From NCBI GenBank assembly GCA_002721165.1, contig PBJS01000010.1, positions 23,751-62,105 on the forward strand: 38,355 nt of DNA. Direction: 5' to 3'. A program made the position numbers and the translations under genes. Positions 31,385 through 38,355 of the stretch are shown one piece after another. The DNA comes from Legionellales bacterium. Lineage in GTDB: Bacteria; Pseudomonadota; Gammaproteobacteria; Eutrophobiales; Eutrophobiaceae. Within the stretch, counting starts at the first letter, position 1, and each line of letters opens with the position of its first letter. The notes below the pieces were generated by a model, which ran no database searches, had not been told where the DNA came from, and worked only from the letters and a program-made list of their open reading frames with translations.

Positions 31385-33078
31385 ATGTCTGAGAATTCAA
31401 ACTCTTAAGCAAATAATTTTATTCGTAATATCATCAAGAATGATATAAAAAATAAGAAAAATAAAGGTCTTGTCCATACAAGATTTCCCCCAGAACCAAA
31501 TGGTTATCTTCATATTGGTCATGCAAAATCGATATGTTTAAATTTCGGAGTTGCAAATGATTTCAATAAGGGTCTTTGTAATCTTCGTTTTGATGATACT
31601 AATCCTGAAAAAGAAGACACTGAATATACAGAATCTATACAAAAGGATGTTAAGTGGCTAGGTTTTGAATGGGACGAACGTCTTTTTTATGCATCTGATT
31701 ATTTCGAAAAACTTTTTGAATTTGCTAAAAAAATGATTACTGATGGTAAAGCCTATGTCGATCATTTAAGCGCAGAAGAAATACGTGAATACAGAGGAAC
31801 ATTGACTGAGCCCGGGAAAGAGAGTCCATACCGTACAAGAGATACTGAAGAAAATCTTAATTTGTTTGAGCGTATGCGAAAGGGCGAGTTTAAAGATGGG
31901 GAATGTGTACTAAGGGCAAAGATAGATATGTCTTCACCTAATATGAATATGCGGGATCCGACGATTTATAGGATTAAAAAAGCAGACCATCACCGTACTG
32001 GAAATAATTGGTGTATATACCCAATGTATGACTACACACATTGTATTTCTGATGCTTTAGAGGGAATAACTCATTCGTTGTGTACGCTTGAATTTGAAGA
32101 TCACCGACCACTTTATGACTGGTTTTTAGATCAGTTACCAGTACCTTGTCATCCGCAACAAATTGAATTTGCCCGTTTAAATTTAAATTACACGATAACT
32201 AGTAAACGAAAATTAAACGAATTGGTAATAGATGGTAGTGTTTCAGGGTGGGATGATCCTCGTATGCCGACAATTGTTGGTATGCGTCGGCGTGGTTATA
32301 CTCCGGAATCAATTCGTGATTTTTGCGATAGAATCGGGGTCACTAAAAATGACACAGTAATTGATGTTGGTGTTTTAGAAAACTGTGTGCGCGAGGATCT
32401 TGATAATCGCGCACCACGTGTAATGGGCGTGTTAGATCCATTAAAAGTTGTTATTACAAATTATCCTGAAGGAGAAACTGAACAATTGGAGGCGCCAAAT
32501 CATCCGAACGATACAAAGATGGGTGTAAGAAAGTTACCTTTTTCGGGAATAATCTATATTGAAAAAGATGATTTTATGGAAGATGCACCAAAAAAGTTTT
32601 TTCGACTAACTCCGGGTAAAGAGGTTAGATTACGCTATGCTTATTTTATTAAGTGTAATGAAGTTGTAAAAGACAATTTCGGAAATATAGTTGAATTACA
32701 TTGTTCTTATGATCCTGATACAAAAGGGGGTAACGCACCTGATGGCCGTAAAGTAAAAGGGACAATTCACTGGGTATCTGCTGAGCATGCTTTTAAAACG
32801 GAAGTTCGTTTATACGATAGATTATTTAATGATGAGAAACCTGATAGTAATAAACACCAAAAAGATTGGAAGGATTTTTTGAATAACGAATCAAAAAAAT
32901 AATACAGGATGTTTATCTTGAGCCTTCATTGGAATTAGCAAAAAAAGAAGAATTTTTTCAATTTGAAAGGCTTGGTTATTTTTGTGTCGATAATAGGGAC
33001 TCTGAAAAAGGCAAACCTATTTTTAATAGAACTGTTTCATTAAGAGACTCTTGGCTAAAACAAAAACAGAAAAACTAA
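31385..33078 (+). pseudogene. glnS: Glutaminyl-tRNA synthetase, interrupted by an in-frame TAA and a -1 frameshift (or recoded)
   Basis: ATG 31385 gives [20 protein letters not shown]...[19 protein letters not shown], in frame with ORF 31733..32902. The C-terminus DVYLEPSLELAKKEEFFQFERLGYFCVDNRDSEKGKPIFNRTVSLRDSW is in the -1 frame and ends at 33078. Matches the E. coli GlnRS layout end to end. Confidence 0.9.
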
Positions 33079-33111
33079 ATTGGTTACTCTAATTATATTT
33101 ATTTAAAATAC

Positions 33112-34005
33112 ATGCAGCCAGATTCTAAAACTCTATATCGTTCTAATTTGAAAGGTTTCTCGCTCAGTAACAGCGGGAAAGTAAGAGATATTTACGATAT
33201 AGATGATCAGCATTTATTAATTGTTACTAGTGACAGACTTTCTGCCTTCGATGTTATTTTACCAGACCCTATACCGGGTAAAGGTCGTGTTTTGACCGAA
33301 GTATCAAACTTTTGGTTTAGTCGCTGTAGAGATATTATTCCTAACCACCTTTCAGATTTGGCTATTGAAGACGTTATAAAAAAAGAAATTGATTTAGAAG
33401 CGCTAAAAGGTCGGTCCATTGTTGTCCGAAAGCTTAAACCTTTGCCAATCGAGGCTGTTATCCGCGGCTATTTAATTGGCTCTGGTTGGGTAGATTACAA
33501 AAAAACGGGTAGTGTTTGTGGTATTAGTTTACCCTCGGACCTAAAGCAAGCAGAAAAATTGCCCGAACCCATTTTTACTCCTGCAACAAAGGCGGATGTC
33601 GGTAATCATGATGAGAATATTGATTTTGAAACAGTCAAAACATTAATTGGGGAAAAGATTGCCAATAAAATCCGTAACATAAGTTTAAAAATTTATAATG
33701 AAGCTGCAGAATATGCTATTGGAAGAGGAATTATTATTGCTGATACCAAATTTGAGTTTGGTTTGGATGAAAAAAATAATTTGGTCTTAATTGATGAGTT
33801 ATTGACGCCAGATTCTTCACGTTTTTGGCCTATTGAATCTTATAGCACGGGTATAAGCCCACCTAGTTTTGACAAACAATATGTCAGAGATTATTTGGAA
33901 ACATTGAATTGGGATAAAAAACCACCTGGCCCAAAGTTGACAGAAGAAGTAATTAATATGACCGCAGAAAAATATGAAGATGCAAGGAAAAAATTAATTT
34001 TATAA
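33112..34005 (+). CDS. purC: SAICAR synthase (about 300-aa type)
   Basis: 297 aa; SGKVRDIYDIDDQHLLIVTSDRLSAFDVILPDPIPGKGRVLT. Confidence 0.96.
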   Translation: MQPDSKTLYRSNLKGFSLSNSGKVRDIYDIDDQHLLIVTSDRLSAFDVILPDPIPGKGRVLTEVSNFWFSRCRDIIPNHLSDLAIEDVIKKEIDLEALKGRSIVVRKLKPLPIEAVIRGYLIGSGWVDYKKTGSVCGISLPSDLKQAEKLPEPIFTPATKADVGNHDENIDFETVKTLIGEKIANKIRNISLKIYNEAAEYAIGRGIIIADTKFEFGLDEKNNLVLIDELLTPDSSRFWPIESYSTGISPPSFDKQYVRDYLETLNWDKKPPGPKLTEEVINMTAEKYEDARKKLIL

Positions 34006-34020
34006 TTTATAGGGAAAAAG

Positions 34021-34665
34021 ATGGACGAATTAAAAACTTTAATTGATGGTTATAAAAGATTTTATAAAAAGTTTTTTGAAGAACAAAAAGAACTTGATAA
34101 AAATTTATTTATAAAGCCGCAAACGCCGAAATTCTTAGTGATATCTTGTTGCGATTCAAGAGTAAATCCATCACAAATTATGGATACTAAACCTGGTGAT
34201 ATATTTGTTATTCGTAATGTTGCCAATCTTGTTCCTACTAATGAGTCAGATGGGAAACCACATAGTGTTGGTGCGGCAATTGAGTTTGCAGTAAAACATT
34301 TAAGAGTTAAGCATATTATTGTTCTTGGCCACTCTCAGTGTGGTGGAATCAGAGCTTTGATGGAAGGCAAACATTCCGGCGATGAATATGATTTTATTGA
34401 TCCGTGGATGGACATAGCAAAGAAAGCAAGGGAAAACGTTTTAAAAGATCACAAAGATAAGTCTTTCAAAGATCAATGCAGTTATTGTGAAAAAGCTTCT
34501 ATTAAAATTTCTTTAAATAATTTGATGGCTTTCCCATGGGTAAAACAAAAGTGTGAAAGCGGAGAGCTAAATATACACGGTTGGTATTTTGATATGGAAA
34601 CAGGTTCCCTACTTAGTAAGCAGGGGGAAACATTTTTACCTGTAGATAAATTATTACTAAAGTGA
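34021..34665 (+). CDS. Beta-class carbonic anhydrase
   Basis: 214 aa; CCDSRVNPSQ and GHSQCGGIRAL zinc-binding motifs. Confidence 0.95.
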   Translation: MDELKTLIDGYKRFYKKFFEEQKELDKNLFIKPQTPKFLVISCCDSRVNPSQIMDTKPGDIFVIRNVANLVPTNESDGKPHSVGAAIEFAVKHLRVKHIIVLGHSQCGGIRALMEGKHSGDEYDFIDPWMDIAKKARENVLKDHKDKSFKDQCSYCEKASIKISLNNLMAFPWVKQKCESGELNIHGWYFDMETGSLLSKQGETFLPVDKLLLK

Positions 34666-34666
34666 A

Positions 34667-34693
34667 AAAATTATTTTAGTATGAAATAATTTT
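34667..34693. terminator. Candidate bidirectional AT-only hairpin terminator
   Basis: Perfect 10-bp inverted repeat AAAATTATTT-TAGTATG-AAATAATTTT between convergent carbonic anhydrase and fba; the arm overlaps the fba stop codon. Confidence 0.5.
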
Positions 34694-35720
34694 ATGCAGC
34701 TTCTTCCATTTTCTCGTCATACTCACCTTTACAAGCAAGTCCATTACATTTTTCTCTATGTAGTAATGCCTTTTGTGCGGCTTCTATATTTGTAGATTCA
34801 CCACCCCAGGCTTTAAGGCAAGGTTCTTGTAAAGCACGCCCATATGAGAAACTTAATGGCCAAGGCAAATCTTTATTATTTTGATTCATAGCGTTAAGGT
34901 GTGCTGTTGCTAATTCAGCGCTTTGCCCACCTGATAGAAAAACAATACCTGCTAATTCTGAAGGAACATTTTTTAGTAAACAACGAACAGTACTCTTAGC
35001 AACTTCTTCAACACTTGCCTGAGTTGAACACTGCTTACCAGAAATCACCATATTTGTTTTTAGTATGGTATGCGCAATACTGATATCCTGATCTTTAAGC
35101 GTTGTAAATAATGTTGATAATGTTTTTTCAGTTACGTCATAACAACGCTCAATAGTGTTGTCTGCATCCATCAACACTTCAGGCTCGACCATTGGGACAA
35201 TACCAATTTCTTGACATAATCCCGCGTATCGGGCCAAGGCATGAGCATTAGCATCAATACAGGCATCCGTTGGCATATTATTGCCGATTGTTATTACAGC
35301 ACGCCATTTTGCAAACTTTGCACCAAGGGTTTTATATTCTGCTAATCTGTCACGCAGCCCATCAAGCCCTTCAGTAATTTTTTCATTCGCATGTAAAGCA
35401 AAATCTTTTGCACCAGTATCAACTTTAATTCCAGGCATAATCCCGTCATTTATTAATTTTTCTGTAAATGTCGTCCCATCGGATGTTGATTGACGAATTG
35501 TCTCGTCGTAAAGAATCATCCCGCTTATGTATTTACTACCACCAGGATTTGTTATTAATAAATCACGATAAGCTCTTCTATTTTCTTCCGTTGACTCAAC
35601 GTTAATAGTATCGAATCTCTTTTTTATGGTAGGAGTGCTCTCGTCTATTGCAAGTATTCCTTTTCCTTCAGCTACCATCATTTTTGCTGTTGTCTCAAGC
35701 TCTTGTTCTATTACAGTCAT
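34692..35720 (-). CDS. Fructose-bisphosphate aldolase class I
   Basis: 342 aa; GKGILAIDESTPTIKKRF, VPMVEPEVLMDADN, IVFLSGGQSAELATAHLNAMN (class I Schiff-base family). Confidence 0.95.
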   Translation of the reverse strand: MTVIEQELETTAKMMVAEGKGILAIDESTPTIKKRFDTINVESTEENRRAYRDLLITNPGGSKYISGMILYDETIRQSTSDGTTFTEKLINDGIMPGIKVDTGAKDFALHANEKITEGLDGLRDRLAEYKTLGAKFAKWRAVITIGNNMPTDACIDANAHALARYAGLCQEIGIVPMVEPEVLMDADNTIERCYDVTEKTLSTLFTTLKDQDISIAHTILKTNMVISGKQCSTQASVEEVAKSTVRCLLKNVPSELAGIVFLSGGQSAELATAHLNAMNQNNKDLPWPLSFSYGRALQEPCLKAWGGESTNIEAAQKALLHREKCNGLACKGEYDEKMEEAA

Positions 35721-35747
35721 TTTTTACCCCATTAACTTTTTATTAAT

Positions 35748-37190
35748 TTAAAGCGTATGTTCTAATGCTTGGCCCACTTGAATTATCTTCATATTGTTTG
35801 TTGCCCCACGTTCCCCTCGTAAGTCTCCCTTGGTAATAATAACAAAATCTCCCTCGGCAACTATATTTTGTTCTATTAACTGGTCAATCATTTGTTTATT
35901 TGCTTCTAATGGGTCAGTGTGTGTGATGTCGAATTTCATTGGGTAAACACCACGATACAATGCTACACGACGACGTGTTGTTGTATGTCTTGTAAAGGCA
36001 AAGATAGGAATACCTGAACTAATACGTGACATCCACAAACAAGTGCCCCCAGTCTCAGTTAATGAACATATTGCTTTAGCACCAATATGATTAGCGGTAT
36101 ACATGCTCGACATCGCAACAGCTTCTGAAATTGTTTCGAAACGCTGGTTAATGCGATGGGCAGATTATCTAACGCTTCGTTGTTTTTCGGCTTCTTCACA
36201 AATACGCGACATTGATTTTACGGCTTCATCCGGATAAAGCCCGATACTTGTTTCACCTGACAGCATAACAGCATCAGTGCCATCAATGACTGCGTTTGCA
36301 ACATCGAAAACTTCGGCTCTTGTTGGGATTTTGTTATCGATCATAGATGCCATCATTTGTGTTGCAGTTATTACAGCGCGATCCATATCCCGTGCTTTTT
36401 TTATGAGACTTTTTTGAATTGGAGGAAGCGCTGCATCACCAACTTCCACACCTAGGTCACCTCTTGCAATCATTATGGCATCTGATTCTCTAATGATTTC
36501 ATCAATATTATTTAGTGCATCGGCACGTTCTATTTTTGCAATTATCTGCGCATTACAATTACATTTTTCCATCATTTTACGGGCTTTCTTTATATCCTTT
36601 GCGTCCCTAGGAAAAGAGATAGCAATAAAATCAACCTCAATTTTCGTTGCATGTTTCATGTCCTCTACATCTTTATTTGTAACAGCACCTGCGGATAAAC
36701 CCCCACCCTGTAAATTAATACCTTTACTATTGGTAAGTTCACCACCAGTAACAACCTTACAATCAATAATATTCTTATTTATGGACAAAACACTTAATAC
36801 AATTCTTCCGTCATCTATTAATAATTTATCTTTTACTTTTAAGTCATTTGCCAATTTTTTATAACTAATCCCAATTTGTGACTCGTCGCCATCATTACTT
36901 GATAGGTTTGTATTTATTTTAAATTTTTTCCCTTCAATTAATTGTATTTTTCCATTTTTAAAATTTTCAATTCGTATTTTTGGTCCTTGTAAATCTGCAA
37001 TTACTGCGACAGCATGTTTATGTTTTAATGATAAACGACGTACTTCTTTGATTCTTTTTTCATGATGATCATGCGTTTGGTGAGAATAATTTAGTCGAAA
37101 TACATCAACACCCGCTGTTATGAGTTTTTCCAGCACGCCAGATTTATCTGTTGCTGGGCCAAGTGTTGCGATAATTTTTGTTCTTCTCAT
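35748..37190 (-). pseudogene. pyk: Pyruvate kinase, split by a single in-frame TAA (36165-36167) into a catalytic-domain ORF and a C-domain ORF
   Basis: ORFs 36165..37190 (MRRTKIIATLGPATDKSGVLEKLI...AVMLSGETSIGLYP) and 35748..36113 (MSSMYTANHIGAKAICSLTETG) are in the same frame, 17 codons apart. Reading through gives EKQRSVR*SAHRINQRFETISEAVAMSSMYTANH, a continuous Pyk of normal length (481 codons including the terminal stop). Confidence 0.88.
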
Positions 37191-37260
37191 TTAATTTTTA
37201 ATTATTTAGCATTTTATTTTTTTAGGCATTTATATGTCTGCCTAATTAAAGTGGTAAAAG

Positions 37261-38355
37261 TTATAGTTCCCTACCCTTTTCCATAGCAACCCATACTCGC
37301 GCAGCTTCTTCAAGAATCGCGACCGCAGGAAGTTTTTTTCCTTCTACGAATTCAAGAAAGGCCCCTCCACCAGTTGAGATGTAAGAAATACTCTTTTCAA
37401 CTTTAAATTTAGAGATAGCTGCTATCGTGTCTCCGCCACCCGCAACTGAATAAGCACTAGATGAGGCAATTGCCTGAGCTAAATTTTTTGTTCCTTCACT
37501 AAATTGCTCAAATTCAAAAACCCCAAGAGGGCCATTCCATAAAATAGTTTTGGCTTTTTTAATGACTTCATTTAGTTGTTTTGCTGTCTTAGGTCCAATA
37601 TCCATAATGATATCGTCTTTTTCAATGTCACTGACCAATTTTGTTTTTGCGACTGTATTTTCATCAAAACTATCTCCAGTGATAACATCTTCTGGTAGAA
37701 AAATATCACAATTACTTTCTTTAGTTTTTTCAATTAATTTTTTTGAAATTTCTAATAAGTTTGATTCATATAAAGATTTTCCAATTTCATATCCAGAAGC
37801 TTTTAGAAAAGTATTAACAATTCCTCCGCCAAGAATTAGCGTATCAACTTTTTCAAGAAGTGTTTCAAGTATAGTTAGTTTTGTAGATACCTTTGACCCA
37901 CCAATAATTGCAACAATAGGTTTTTCAGGATTTCTTAATGCTTTAGTTAGGGCTTTTAATTCACTAATTAATAGAGGACCTGCAGCTGATACAGAAGCAT
38001 ATTTTGCGACACCATGAGTTGACGCTTGTGCTCTATGTGATGTTGCAAATGCATCATTTATGTATATTTGGCAAAGTTGTGCCATTTTTCTTGACAAGTC
38101 TTCATCATTATTCACTTCGCCTTCTTCAAAGCGTACATTTTCACAAAGCACAACTTGGTGATTTAACATTTCTATTCCATCAACCCAGTTTTTTATGATT
38201 GGTACCTCAATTCCTAATTTAGTACTTAGTGATTTTGCAACTGGAGCAAGCGAGAGCGCCTCGTCATATTTACCTGCTTCAGGGCGCCCTAAGTGTGATA
38301 CTAGAATTACTCTGGCACCCTCATCGAGAACTTGTTTTATTGTCGGTAAGGTTGC
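37261..38355 (-). CDS. pgk: Phosphoglycerate kinase (5' end beyond window)
   Basis: The listed ORF starts at an internal Met (38169); the same frame continues to the window edge: ATLPTIKQVLDEGARVILVSHLGRPEAGKYDEALSLAPVAKSLS...NHQVVLCENVRFEEGE. Confidence 0.96.
   Translation of the reverse strand, partial: ATLPTIKQVLDEGARVILVSHLGRPEAGKYDEALSLAPVAKSLSTKLGIEVPIIKNWVDGIEMLNHQVVLCENVRFEEGEVNNDEDLSRKMAQLCQIYINDAFATSHRAQASTHGVAKYASVSAAGPLLISELKALTKALRNPEKPIVAIIGGSKVSTKLTILETLLEKVDTLILGGGIVNTFLKASGYEIGKSLYESNLLEISKKLIEKTKESNCDIFLPEDVITGDSFDENTVAKTKLVSDIEKDDIIMDIGPKTAKQLNEVIKKAKTILWNGPLGVFEFEQFSEGTKNLAQAIASSSAYSVAGGGDTIAAISKFKVEKSISYISTGGGAFLEFVEGKKLPAVAILEEAARVWVAMEKGREL

Noticed and set aside
31385-37190. 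Alternative genetic code with TAA read as an amino acid
   Set aside because: Many intact genes in the window terminate at TAA at the expected length (e.g. ubiI, purC, accB, purD), so TAA is a functional stop here.
36475-38198. Plus-strand ORFs antisense to pyk and pgk (36475..36864, 37550..38017, 38004..38198)
   Set aside because: Antisense shadows of conserved glycolytic genes; no recognisable product.
1-38355. CRISPR arrays, IS elements, phage genes, tRNA/rRNA genes
   Set aside because: No regularly spaced repeats, transposase/integrase ORFs, or recognisable tRNA/rRNA sequence found by reading; the region is contiguous housekeeping genes.
38004-38355. pgk starting at 38169 as in the ORF track
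   Set aside because: The reading frame continues upstream to the window edge with conserved PGK sequence (VILVSHLGRPEAGKYDEALSLAPVAKSL), so 38169 is an internal Met.

Overview
AT-rich gammaproteobacterial core-genome segment. It is almost fully coding and shows no sign of mobile elements, CRISPR arrays, tRNAs or rRNAs. Recognisable blocks are: leuS-lptE-holA; a phosphate module (DUF47/PhoU-like - Pit permease - OprO/P-type porin) ending in a strong intrinsic terminator; sixA; a CBS protein; fxsA; cutA-dsbD-tlpA-like; aroQ-accB-accC-prmA-dusB-fis; purH-purD; hisB-hisH; hemF; rpiA/ilvA; a zapB-like/zapA/6S RNA locus next to ygfB-pepP-ubiH-ubiI; glnS; purC; beta-carbonic anhydrase; and fba(class I)-pyk-pgk. 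Two things are not visible in the supplied ORF track. (1) A 6S RNA (ssrS) homologue lies on the minus strand at about 26046-26245. (2) Two core genes are broken. glnS has an in-frame TAA at codon 8 and a -1 frameshift at an A7 run (A AAA AAA TAA). pyk has an in-frame TAA at the boundary between its catalytic A/B domains and its C domain. These lesions are the most interesting signal. They may be sequencing or assembly errors, genuine gene decay, or recoding, and the sequence alone cannot decide. I found no clearly novel multi-gene system.
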